From the NCBI GenBank assembly GCA_028282905.1, contig JANQGW010000231.1, positions 1-50,883 on the forward strand: a stretch of 50,883 nucleotides of DNA, given 5' to 3'. Positions 18,797 to 26,721 of the stretch are shown one piece after another. The stretch's first letter is position 1. Every line of letters begins with the position of its first letter. Below the pieces are notes generated by a model. It was not told the DNA's origin. It worked only from the letters and a program-made list of their open reading frames with translations, and did not search any database. The translations under genes and the position numbers were made by a program. The DNA is from Sedimentisphaerales bacterium. GTDB lineage: Bacteria > Planctomycetota > Phycisphaerae > Sedimentisphaerales > Anaerohalosphaeraceae.

Positions 18797-18833
18797 GGTC
18801 AGAGTACAGTACGTCACAGTAGTCCTGTAGCGT

Positions 18834-18881
18834 AATAAAAAATAGGGATGGCCAAAGCGAGTCAGCTTCAGCCATCCCTAT
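18834..18881 (-). terminator. Intrinsic terminator of the prepilin gene
   Basis: An 11-bp perfect stem (18842-18852 with 18871-18881) has an 18-nt loop that contains a further small AAGC/GCTT stem. Read on the minus strand it is followed directly by TTTTTATTACG. It begins 25 nt downstream of the prepilin stop codon at 18906. Confidence 0.85.
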
Positions 18882-18905
18882 AGTAGTATAAGCCTCTGAT
18901 TTATT

Positions 18906-19871
18906 TTACTCCAGAGTCATGCCTTCTGCATCGTTAACCAGAACTGAGTCACCAATACCCTGCGGAATCAAGTCAGAAATGAGATTACCCGGTTTAAGCC
19001 CGAAACCTTTACGACGATCTTCCTCAAGCGTGCCCTGATTGGTCCACATCGTGTAAATATAGTCATTCTTAACACCAACGTCGCCTCGTTTTTCATTTGC
19101 TGAGTGACCATCAGCATACAGGACATTCTGACTTTCTCGGTCGTGCGGCTGTGTGTTTGCCCGTTGGATCTGCCACTTTTCAAAAGAATCCCAGTCATCA
19201 GCAATAGGAGGATTTGGCAGTACCTGAGCACGTTCGGGCATCAGATCTGCTGAAGATGCACCACCATTGGTGAGCTTATCATCAATAAACGGGTTGCGGT
19301 CAGCCATGACTGCAAATGCTGCTGAACGCGTACCATCTGCTGCGTAACGACCTTTAGAGCCTGTTCCAGCGGTACCATTGTATGGGTTGTGATAAGAATA
19401 ACTCACAGAATCCATGGGAGATTCCAGGTCAGGACTGTTATTAATGTGACCGAAGTCCCAGAGTTCAACGATATCGAGGTTGTTATCATTCTTACCAGAG
19501 AATTCCTTCTGGTCACTGGAAGGACATACAAACGACTTGGGGCTAACGTCCGCTTCACGAACGAGCAGGTACAGGCTGGCGCCAACGGTGATGTTTGAGC
19601 CGGCACTCCAGTCTTTGCCAGTGTCGTCCCAACCGCCGGTTCGGTCGTTCCAGGTATTTGCGCCACGACCACCCTGAACGGTGTATTCATCGTCATAGTC
19701 GTTGGCGTAAACGGTTTGGGCGGTGCCCAGACCCTTCAGGTTGGTGCCGCAAACAACGCGGGCAGCGATCTTCTTGACCTTACTCAAGGCCGGCATCAGG
19801 ATCGCCATGAGCATTGCGATGATGGCAATTACCACCAGCAGCTCGATGAGTGTAAAACCTTTCTTCTTCAT
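18906..19871 (-). CDS. Type II secretion/type IV pilin-like protein with prepilin cleavage motif and H...DGH tail
   Basis: 321 residues from the chosen ATG at 19871. The frame is open further upstream, but AGGAG lies 8 nt before this ATG and places the prepilin leader at the N-terminus. MKKKGFTLIELLVVIAIIAML is a class III signal sequence: cleavage after Gly5, Glu at +5, and a hydrophobic helix to about residue 28. The C-terminal part carries HDRESQNVLYADGH, like the H-X9-DG motif of planctomycete pseudopilin families with many copies per genome. Expected in the envelope as a pilin or pseudopilin-like fibre or scaffold; the function of these families is poorly known. It is monocistronic, with its own terminator. 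A small TTCGG/CCGAA hairpin lies in the leader (19912-19926). Confidence 0.88.
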   Translation of the reverse strand: MKKKGFTLIELLVVIAIIAMLMAILMPALSKVKKIAARVVCGTNLKGLGTAQTVYANDYDDEYTVQGGRGANTWNDRTGGWDDTGKDWSAGSNITVGASLYLLVREADVSPKSFVCPSSDQKEFSGKNDNNLDIVELWDFGHINNSPDLESPMDSVSYSYHNPYNGTAGTGSKGRYAADGTRSAAFAVMADRNPFIDDKLTNGGASSADLMPERAQVLPNPPIADDWDSFEKWQIQRANTQPHDRESQNVLYADGHSANEKRGDVGVKNDYIYTMWTNQGTLEEDRRKGFGLKPGNLISDLIPQGIGDSVLVNDAEGMTLE

Positions 19872-19927
19872 TCTTGCATCTCCTTTCGGGTAAGATTTGC
19901 TAACAGTCACCTTCGGCCAAACCGAAA

Positions 19928-19935
19928 ATTCTATA
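19928..19935 (-). promoter_or_regulatory. Possible -10 element of the prepilin gene (TATAGAAT)
   Basis: On the minus strand TATAGAAT lies 57 nt upstream of the prepilin ATG. At 17-nt spacing the upstream hexamer is TGCGTG, a poor -35. The rest of the 469-nt divergent gap (19872-20340) holds an A+T-rich stretch near 20110-20160, the promoter at 20260, and no gene I can support. Confidence 0.35.
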
Positions 19936-20259
19936 AGTGCTATGTGTGCCCCCACGCAGGGCATCCCAAACTTTTTTAGCGAATCCTACCAAAAATTAAT
20001 CATTCATTCCACCGAAGGTGAAACATTTCCATTCAACGCCCGACATCGAGCGCAACTACACAATTTGAAAGGATTGCCAGAGAAACCGGTGAGGTTCTAC
20101 GGGAGATGAAAACGACAAAAATAAATAATGGCTTTTGAAAAATATATAAAATTTAATAATTCCGTATCGCCACTCGTCAGTTTCCCTATTTCATCCTAAG
20201 TACAATCTACCATAGTCCAATAATCATGTCAATGAAAATTTGCCTGTCCAAAAGGATAC

Positions 20260-20288
20260 TTGCAAAAAAGCGGGTTTTTGAGTATAGA
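20260..20288 (+). promoter_or_regulatory. Promoter of the UDP-sugar pyrophosphorylase gene
   Basis: TTGCAA (20260-20265), 17-nt spacer, TATAGA (20283-20288, part of TATAGAAT to 20290). The predicted start near 20295 gives a leader of about 45 nt before the ATG at 20341. Confidence 0.55.
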
Positions 20289-20340
20289 ATAGGCTCCGAA
20301 AGCAAAAATGAGGAAAAATTTAACAAAAAAGGACCGAATA

Positions 20341-21771
20341 ATGACTCAAAACGCGGATTTTGACGCCTTAAAGACACAATTAAATGATATCGGGCAATCT
20401 CAGGTACTTCAGTTTTCAGAGAATCTGACACCTGAACAAACCGCCCCGCTGCTGGAACAGGTTCAAAAGCTGGATTTTGCGAAGATTCCGGGCTGGGTTG
20501 ACCAATATGTGTGGAATGACGGTTCGCTGAAAGTACCGGAGGTCTTTGAACCGGCCCCGTCATATCCGGTTGAGCCGAAAACAGATGAACAAACCGAAAA
20601 ATATGCTCAGGCCCGAAAAATCGGCGAAAGTTTGATCCGCGAAGGCAAGGTCGCGGGTTTTGTCGTTGCCGGAGGTCAGGGAACCCGCCTCGGCTTTGAC
20701 GGGCCGAAAGGCAATTATCCGACTTCGCCCATCAAGAAAAAGACACTGTTCCAGATTTTCGCGGAAAACTTGCTGGCCGCAGCAAAAAAATACGGCACTT
20801 CGATACCGTGGTATATTATGACAAGCCCGCTGAATTATGACGCGACGGTTGAAATCTTCGAAAACGCCGATTACTACGGGCTCGGTAAAGATAATGTCTT
20901 TATTTTCCAGCAGGGGACGCTGCCGAACTTCGGGTTTGACGGCAAAATCCTGCTCGCCGGCAAAGACCGCATCGCCACCAGCCCGGACGGCCACGGCGGC
21001 AGCCTCAAGGCCCTTTACAACAGCGGCGCCGTTGCCGATATGCGAAAACGCGGTGTCGAACTGCTCAGCTACTGGCAGGTCGATAACCCGCTGATTCATT
21101 TGATCGACCCGTTGTTCGTTGGTCTGCATGTCATGGATAAGGCGGGCATGAGTTCCAAAGCCCTGCTCAAAGCCGGTCCGCTGGAAAAGGTCGGCAATTT
21201 CTGCCAGGTGGATGGAAAAGTTACAGTCATTGAGTATAGCGACCTGCCCGATGAAGCGGCTCATCGCACTAATGAAGACGGCTCACTGGCGTTTGAATTA
21301 GGTTCCATCGGAATCCACATGATCAGTATTGCCTTTATTGAAAAGCTCAATGCTGACGGTGATTTTGCCCTGCCGTTCCATCGGGCAGTCAAGAAAATCC
21401 CGACTATCGATACTGAAGGTAATCCGGTCAAGCCCGAAGAGCCAAACGGTATAAAGCTGGAAACCTTCGTTTTTGACGCAATTCCGATGGCCGACAACTC
21501 GATTATTCTGCAGACACGTCGCGAAGAGGAATTTGCCCCGGTTAAAAATGCCACAGGTGTCGATAGTGCCGAAGTCACCTATCAGATGATGATTGATCGG
21601 TCCGCCGCATGGCTGGAAAAAGCCGGTATCACTGTGCCGCGAAAAGCCGACGGATCGCCCGACTGTGTGCTGGAAATCTCCCCAAGCTTCGCCCTCGACG
21701 CGGCCGATGTCAAAGCTAAAGTCGACCAGGTGCCGGAAATCACAGCGGACTGTGAGATATACCTCGATTAA
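20341..21771 (+). CDS. UTP-sugar-1-phosphate uridylyltransferase (UDPGP type 1 family)
   Basis: 476 residues from the ATG at 20341, chosen because AGGA lies 9 nt upstream; an in-frame ATG at 20308 has no such site and lies only 13 nt after the predicted transcription start. The nucleotide-binding signature is VVAGGQGTRLGFDGPKG (about residues 106-122). Further on come FQQGTLPNF, TSPDGHGGSLKAL, the VDNPL metal/uridine motif and GIKLETFVFDAIP. The layout matches eukaryote-like UDP-N-acetylglucosamine/N-acetylgalactosamine pyrophosphorylases (UAP1/AGX) rather than bacterial GlmU or GalU. It makes a UDP-sugar from UTP and a hexose-1-phosphate in the cytoplasm, probably UDP-GlcNAc. It is monocistronic, between a clear promoter and a strong terminator. 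The glycan cluster just upstream could use its product. Confidence 0.87.
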   Translation: MTQNADFDALKTQLNDIGQSQVLQFSENLTPEQTAPLLEQVQKLDFAKIPGWVDQYVWNDGSLKVPEVFEPAPSYPVEPKTDEQTEKYAQARKIGESLIREGKVAGFVVAGGQGTRLGFDGPKGNYPTSPIKKKTLFQIFAENLLAAAKKYGTSIPWYIMTSPLNYDATVEIFENADYYGLGKDNVFIFQQGTLPNFGFDGKILLAGKDRIATSPDGHGGSLKALYNSGAVADMRKRGVELLSYWQVDNPLIHLIDPLFVGLHVMDKAGMSSKALLKAGPLEKVGNFCQVDGKVTVIEYSDLPDEAAHRTNEDGSLAFELGSIGIHMISIAFIEKLNADGDFALPFHRAVKKIPTIDTEGNPVKPEEPNGIKLETFVFDAIPMADNSIILQTRREEEFAPVKNATGVDSAEVTYQMMIDRSAAWLEKAGITVPRKADGSPDCVLEISPSFALDAADVKAKVDQVPEITADCEIYLD

Positions 21772-21792
21772 GAATCCACCAATGGAAAATGC

Positions 21793-21824
21793 AAAAGGCC
21801 GGGACTCAAAGCCCGGCCTTTTTT
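21793..21824. terminator. Bidirectional intrinsic terminator
   Basis: Perfect stem AAAAGGCCGGG / CCCGGCCTTTT (21793-21803 and 21812-21822) with an 8-nt loop and a run of six T on the plus strand. The A-run on the left gives a T-run on the minus strand too. It serves the plus-strand pyrophosphorylase (stop at 21771) and the convergent sulfatase (stop at 21849). Confidence 0.9.
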
Positions 21825-21848
21825 AATTTGTGAATCTTCAACCAAAAC

Positions 21849-23411
21849 CTAACGACTGCGGCCGGCGGTTTTGATGGCGTCGAGTTTGGCGGCCAGTTCC
21901 TTAGCTTTTTCGGGGTACTTTTCGGCCAGATTTTTTGTTTCACCGATGTCGTCTTTCAGATTGTACAACTGCGGCTTGGGATCGTTGGCGGTTTCGTTGC
22001 CGGTACTCCAGGCCACCTTGCTGCCCTTGTTCGGCTCGATGTATTTCCAGTCACCCACGCGAATCGCCAGTGCCCAGGAATGTTCCACAATGTGATCGCG
22101 GCCTTCTTTGTCTTTGCCCAGCAGTGCATCCAGCATATTCAGGCTATCCGGGGCGTCTTCAGCGGCCAACGTCTGACCGGTCAGCGCCGCCAGCGAGCCA
22201 ATCAGGTCCACTTGACTGACAAACGCGTCGCTGGTTCCCGGTTTGACCTTATCCGGCCATCGCACCAGAAACGGCTCACGTGTGCCCGCTTCAAACCGAC
22301 TGTATTTTCCGCCGCGGAACGGGCCGGCCGGCTGATGGTCGCCGATTCGCTCAACGGCTTGGTCTTTATATCCGTCATCCAGCACCGGGCCATTATCACT
22401 GGACAAAATGACCAGCGTATTGTCCGCCAGTCCCAGCGCATCGAGCTTGTCCAGAATCGCTCCCACCTGGAAGTCAAACTGGACAATCGCGTCGCCCCGC
22501 AGCCCCATATCGGTTTTACCAACAAACCGCGGGTGCGGCACACGCGGCACATGGATATCATGCGTGGAAAAGTAGAGGAAAAACGGCTTGTCCTTATTCT
22601 GTTCAATAAAATCAACGCCCTTTTCAACAAATTTATCAGCCATATCCTCATCAACCCACAACGCAGATTTCCCGCCGGACATATACCCGATCCGGCTAAT
22701 GCCATTGACGATTGTATGGTTGTGACCGTGGCTCCAGTCCTGCTTGAGTGTGTCGCGATGGGTTTTGCCCGTCGGCTGGCCTGGGATGGGCTTGCGATAA
22801 CTGACGGTAATCGGATCGTTCGGGTCAAGATTAACCACCCTCCCGTTTTCGGTATAAACGCACGGCACGCGGTCACCGGTCGCCGGCATCAGGAACGAAT
22901 AATCAAATCCCATCTGCAGCGGGCCGGGCTTGATTTCGCTGTTCCAGTCCAGCTTGTCTTTGCCGTCGCCGAGGCCGAGATGCCATTTGCCGACAACTCC
23001 GGTTGCATAACCAGCCCCGCGCAGCATCGACGGCAGGGTCAGCTTGTTATGATCGATAATCATTCCCGCATCACCTGCCAGAACCCCCGTGCCCTTCTTC
23101 CGCCAGGCATACTGGCCGGTCAGCATGGAATACCGCGACGGCGTACAGGTCGCCGACGAGGCGTAACCGCTGGTAAATTTGATGCCCTCTTTAGCTAATC
23201 GATCCGTATTCGGCGTTTTGACACCGGTCGCCCCGTAACAACTCAGGTCGCCGTAGCCGATGTCATCGGCGTAAATCAATACAATGTTCGGCGGACGCTT
23301 CAGTTTCGCATCCGCTTTGTTTTTGTTACCCATCGCCAGCGCTGTTGGCCCAAACGCCGCACTGGCCACCGCCGCCCGCATGAAATCCCGCCGATTCAAT
23401 CCCAATGCCAT
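21849..23411 (-). CDS. Exported type I sulfatase (arylsulfatase A-like)
   Basis: 520 residues from the ATG at 23411. The frame extends upstream, but AGGAG lies 8 nt before this ATG and the start places a Tat-type signal at the N-terminus (NRRDFMRAAVASAAF). NIVLIYADDIGYGD gives the Ca-binding Asp pair. ATCTPSR holds Cys89, the residue converted to formylglycine. VVGKWHLG supplies the Lys/His motif and SSDNGP the later metal site. It hydrolyses sulfate esters, probably on a polysaccharide, outside the cytoplasm. No formylglycine-generating enzyme is visible in the window. The gene is divergent from an ArsB/SLC13-like anion permease and convergent with the pyrophosphorylase. The exact sulfatase subfamily cannot be assigned by eye. 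Confidence 0.9.
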   Translation of the reverse strand: MALGLNRRDFMRAAVASAAFGPTALAMGNKNKADAKLKRPPNIVLIYADDIGYGDLSCYGATGVKTPNTDRLAKEGIKFTSGYASSATCTPSRYSMLTGQYAWRKKGTGVLAGDAGMIIDHNKLTLPSMLRGAGYATGVVGKWHLGLGDGKDKLDWNSEIKPGPLQMGFDYSFLMPATGDRVPCVYTENGRVVNLDPNDPITVSYRKPIPGQPTGKTHRDTLKQDWSHGHNHTIVNGISRIGYMSGGKSALWVDEDMADKFVEKGVDFIEQNKDKPFFLYFSTHDIHVPRVPHPRFVGKTDMGLRGDAIVQFDFQVGAILDKLDALGLADNTLVILSSDNGPVLDDGYKDQAVERIGDHQPAGPFRGGKYSRFEAGTREPFLVRWPDKVKPGTSDAFVSQVDLIGSLAALTGQTLAAEDAPDSLNMLDALLGKDKEGRDHIVEHSWALAIRVGDWKYIEPNKGSKVAWSTGNETANDPKPQLYNLKDDIGETKNLAEKYPEKAKELAAKLDAIKTAGRSR

Positions 23412-23453
23412 ACCTGTATCTCCTAATAAACAAAGTCTTTGCAATGATAACGT

Positions 23454-23482
23454 GTTGTACCGCTTATGTATTGCCTTGACAA
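23454..23482 (-). promoter_or_regulatory. Promoter candidate of the sulfatase
   Basis: On the minus strand TTGTCA (23482-23477), 17-nt spacer, TACAAC (23459-23454), 43 nt before the chosen start codon. The -35 falls in a palindrome (CCTTGACAAGG) that could also be a regulator site. Confidence 0.4.
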
Positions 23483-23597
23483 GGGAGTTTTTTGCGGTCG
23501 AACAGGCAAAAACATATAAAAAACAAGAAGTCACCGACCAAAACCCCGCAACGGGAGTAAAAAACTGTAATGAACGCCTTTTTAAGAAAAACAGGGG

Positions 23598-25001
23598 ATG
23601 TCGGAAAACCGTATGACAGCGACGGTTCAAATAATAATGGTATTTGCCATGATGGCGCTGGCACTGGTGGCGGCTTTGAGGCCGTTCAGGCTGGGTAGAT
23701 TCCCTGTCAATATCATCACCGGCAGCCTGCTGGGGTTATCAATGCTGCTCATCGCCGGCGTGATTAGTGTTTCCACCATTCAGGCCGGCATCGTTGGAAA
23801 CGGCCAGCTCAAGCCGTGGCAGATCATAATTATTTTCTTTACGGCAGCCTATGTCAGCATCCGCACTGATATCACAGGGATTTTCGACTATATCGCGTAT
23901 AAAATTGTCCGCCGAGCCAACGGGAACGGCCCGCTGCTGATGCTGCTGCTGTTTATATTTGCCTGTATTCTGACCATCTTCACCTCCAATGACATCGTCA
24001 TCCTGACACTGACGCCGATTATCTTTTATCTGGGCCGACATGCACATCTGAATGTCATCCCACTGCTGTTTGCCGAGTTTTTCGGCGCCAATACCACCAG
24101 CATGCTGCTGTATATTGGCAATCCCACCAACATCATCGTCGGCAATGCACTGCGGCTGGATTTCTGGGAATTCACACAGGTCATGGCCCTGCCAACACTC
24201 GTCGCCGCCATCGCCAACTACCTGCTGCTGTGTATGGTTTTCAAGCGTGATATCAGCCGGACCTATACGCTGAAAACGGATTCGACATTTTCCGTCAGCA
24301 GTTGGGCCGACGCGATAACCTGCACTGCCCTGCTTCTTGCAATGCTGGTCACACTGGCGCTGTCACGACAGACTGCCCTGCCGATCTGGATGGTAACCTC
24401 CGCGTTCGCACTTATTTTTATCGTAAAGGATATCCCCGCAGCCCTCGCGCGCGTTGTGAAAATCAACTCATCCAACAAAACCATTGGATGCCAAAATCAA
24501 GTTGAGGAAAGCAAATGCCGCCTGACGATAAAACGGATGCCGTGGGGAATTCTGCCGTTTATTGTTTGCTTTTTTATTTTCGTCGCGGCCCTGAAGGATT
24601 TCGGCGTGATTCATTCGACCGCCGCTTTGATGGCTAACCAATCACAAACACCTGCCGGGGCGATTGCTTCAATGGGGCTGACGGGAATCACACTGGCCAA
24701 TGTGATGAATAACCAGCCGATGACGATTTTCTTAACGCATGTCCTGATCAGCGACAGCTACGCCGTCTCACCGGCAACCTTCCGAGCAGGCGCTTACGCA
24801 CTGGTCATCGCCAGCAATCTCGGCGCCAACATCACACTCATCGGCGCACTGGCGGGCCTGATGTGGCAGTCCATCCTGAAAACAAAGGGCCTGAGCATCC
24901 GCTACCGTGACTTCCTGCAAAAAGGCCTGCTGATCACCCCCATCGTCACCGCCCTGGCACTCGCAACTCTCCATATAACCCTGAAACTAACCGCCCTCTG
25001 A
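23598..25001 (+). CDS. ArsB/NhaD/SLC13-type ion or anion permease
   Basis: 467 residues with about 11-12 hydrophobic helices. Two diagnostic re-entrant segments of the ion-transporter superfamily are present: FTSNDIVILTLTPIIFY (about residues 128-144) and IGNPTNIIVGNALRL (about 171-185). A second-half equivalent is ITLANVMNNQPMT. This layout covers arsenite/antimonite pumps, Na+/H+ antiporters and SLC13 carboxylate or sulfate carriers, so the substrate is open. The ATG at 23598 has a purine run directly abutting it; an in-frame ATG at 23613 is an equally plausible start. The gene is divergent from the sulfatase (about 186 nt apart), so handling of released sulfate or another anion is a reasonable guess. 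Its end overlaps the convergent putP-like gene by 15 nt. Confidence 0.75.
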   Translation: MSENRMTATVQIIMVFAMMALALVAALRPFRLGRFPVNIITGSLLGLSMLLIAGVISVSTIQAGIVGNGQLKPWQIIIIFFTAAYVSIRTDITGIFDYIAYKIVRRANGNGPLLMLLLFIFACILTIFTSNDIVILTLTPIIFYLGRHAHLNVIPLLFAEFFGANTTSMLLYIGNPTNIIVGNALRLDFWEFTQVMALPTLVAAIANYLLLCMVFKRDISRTYTLKTDSTFSVSSWADAITCTALLLAMLVTLALSRQTALPIWMVTSAFALIFIVKDIPAALARVVKINSSNKTIGCQNQVEESKCRLTIKRMPWGILPFIVCFFIFVAALKDFGVIHSTAALMANQSQTPAGAIASMGLTGITLANVMNNQPMTIFLTHVLISDSYAVSPATFRAGAYALVIASNLGANITLIGALAGLMWQSILKTKGLSIRYRDFLQKGLLITPIVTALALATLHITLKLTAL

Positions 25002-26468
25002 TATTTGTCCGGCAACATTTTCGAAGTCATTGAGGATTTGAGGGTTGTTTTGAGGGCAAAACAGGTTGATGGTGAAAATAGTCAAGCAATTAACGGCAAA
25101 ACCGGGGACAATTTCGTACATATATTGGCCAAGGTCAAGCTGCTTCCAGACGATTAACACAACGGTTCCGGCTACCATTCCCGCCAGCGCCGATTGCCAG
25201 GTGGTTCGCTTTGAGAACAGGGCAAACAGAATCAGCGGGCCAAAGGCGGAACCCAATCCCGCCCACGCGTAGGCTACGATACCGAGAATCGTATCATTCG
25301 GATGCAGCGCCAGCAGCAGAGCAATCACGGAGATAACAATCACACAGCCCCTTCCCACGATGATGACTTCTTTTTCGCCGGCGTCACGTTTGATGACCTG
25401 CTGATAAAAATCCTCGGTCAGCGCCGAAGAGGAGACCAAAAGCTGCGAGTCAATCGTTGACATGATCGCTGACAGAATCGCCGCCAGCATGATGCCTCCC
25501 AGCCAGGGACCGAGCACCTGCCTGATCATGTAAATGAAGACTTTTTCTTCTTCGCCATCGCTTAGGCCGTCAAACATACCAATCGCAATCAGGCCAATCA
25601 CAATCGCCCCGGCCAGTGACAGGAAAACCCACACAATCGCGACAACTTTTGACTCATTCAGTTTCATCAATGATTTGGCACTCATGAAACGAGTGAGAAT
25701 ATGGGGCTGTCCAAAGTAGCCAAGCCCCCAGGACGATGCGGAGACAATCAACAACATCGGCCATTGGCCTTGAGGCATCCAGGAAGTGCTGATCTGCTTT
25801 GCATTCATCGTCTGTGCAATGCCACTGAAACCATCCGTATGAAAATAGGCGATAGCCGGAACGAGGAGGATGGCAACCAGCATGAGCAGGCCCTGAAATA
25901 GATCCGTCCAGCAAACCGCCATAAAGCCGCCCAGAAACGTGTACAGAATAATGATACCACCGCCGACGATGACCGCGACAGTGTAGTGAACACTAAACAC
26001 AGACTCAAACAATTTGCCCGTCGCGACCAATCCCGAAGAGGCATAAATTGTAAAAAACACGAGAATAATAATTGCCGAGACAGTTCGCAGTAAACCGGTT
26101 GGGTCGGCGAAGCGTTTTTCAAAAAAGCACGGCAGTGTAATCGTACCGGTCAGCTCGGTATAAATTCTTAAGCGGCCGGCGACAAATATCCAGTTTAAAA
26201 CGGTCCCAACAAACAGGCCGATGGCGATCCAGATGTTTTCCAGGCCACCCAGATAAACCGCTCCGGGCAGCCCCATCAGCAGCCAGCCGCTCATATCCGA
26301 GGCCTGGGCGGACAAGGCCGTGACCCAGGCTCCCATCCGACGACCGCCTAATAAATAATCTTCGATGTGTCGGCTTTTACCATAGAAGAAAAACCCGATG
26401 CCCAAGAGAATGATAAAATACGCAAGGAAGGTCATCAGGATGGGTATTGACATGGCCTGGCCGTTCAT
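24987..26468 (-). CDS. putP: Sodium/proline symporter-like protein (SSS family)
   Basis: 493 residues with 12-13 transmembrane helices. Family landmarks include the N-terminal DYLLGGRRMGAWVTALSAQASDMSGWLLMGLPGAVY, matching the PutP Na+-site region around TM2, and WGLGYFGQPHILTRFMSA, typical of proline symporters, then AAILSAIMSTIDSQLLVSSSALTED. It imports proline, or a related solute, with sodium across the inner membrane. The length matches E. coli PutP (502). The start could also be the ATG at 26453. It has its own near-consensus promoter and stands alone. The tail overlaps the convergent permease gene by 15 nt. Confidence 0.88.
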   Translation of the reverse strand: MNGQAMSIPILMTFLAYFIILLGIGFFFYGKSRHIEDYLLGGRRMGAWVTALSAQASDMSGWLLMGLPGAVYLGGLENIWIAIGLFVGTVLNWIFVAGRLRIYTELTGTITLPCFFEKRFADPTGLLRTVSAIIILVFFTIYASSGLVATGKLFESVFSVHYTVAVIVGGGIIILYTFLGGFMAVCWTDLFQGLLMLVAILLVPAIAYFHTDGFSGIAQTMNAKQISTSWMPQGQWPMLLIVSASSWGLGYFGQPHILTRFMSAKSLMKLNESKVVAIVWVFLSLAGAIVIGLIAIGMFDGLSDGEEEKVFIYMIRQVLGPWLGGIMLAAILSAIMSTIDSQLLVSSSALTEDFYQQVIKRDAGEKEVIIVGRGCVIVISVIALLLALHPNDTILGIVAYAWAGLGSAFGPLILFALFSKRTTWQSALAGMVAGTVVLIVWKQLDLGQYMYEIVPGFAVNCLTIFTINLFCPQNNPQILNDFENVAGQISEGG

Positions 26469-26520
26469 AGTGTTTGCCCCGAATTAATCATCCTTTCGTT
26501 GGTTTGATCATTGCGAAAAT

Positions 26521-26549
26521 ATTAGAATCATTCGACAGCAAATTGTCAA
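26521..26549 (-). promoter_or_regulatory. Near-consensus promoter of the putP-like gene
   Basis: On the minus strand TTGACA (26549-26544), 17-nt spacer, TCTAAT (26526-26521). The expected transcription start is near 26514, about 45 nt before the start codon at 26468. Confidence 0.65.
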
Positions 26550-26608
26550 GCAGGGAATGGGAATTGATTTTTCAACCACTGAATGCATGGAATTCACTTG
26601 TTTATATA

Positions 26609-26634
26609 GATTCCTCCACTTCGGTCGGAATGAC
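26609..26634. repeat. Short palindromic intergenic element
   Basis: A hairpin element of 26 nt with a central CACTTCGGTCGG and the end GGAATGAC. It resembles the element at 39258-39281 (central GACTTCGTTGGG, end GGATGAC). It lies between putP and uvrA. The remainder of the 250-nt gap shows only the putP promoter. Confidence 0.45.
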
Positions 26635-26721
26635 AGCCTGCTGTTTTTGGAACCCAGCAAAGACTTCGACTTTTTAAATCGCCAACAGCCGCAGGCGCTT
26701 TTGACGATTTTATTCATGTGC

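Noticed and set aside
19872..19964. N-terminal extension of the prepilin by 31 codons
   Set aside because: It would place the prepilin cleavage site internally; the ATG at 19871 has AGGAG at 8 nt.
22080..23198. Plus-strand frame of 372 codons
   Set aside because: Antisense to the sulfatase, whose active-site motifs and Tat signal are unmistakable; no motif of its own.
23412..23630. N-terminal extension of the sulfatase by 73 codons
   Set aside because: It would bury the Tat signal inside the protein and overlap the divergent permease start; the ATG at 23411 has an ideal ribosome site.
23598..25001. Arsenite efflux pump arsB as a firm call
   Set aside because: The motifs are shared by ArsB, NhaD and SLC13 carriers and there is no arsenic gene nearby.
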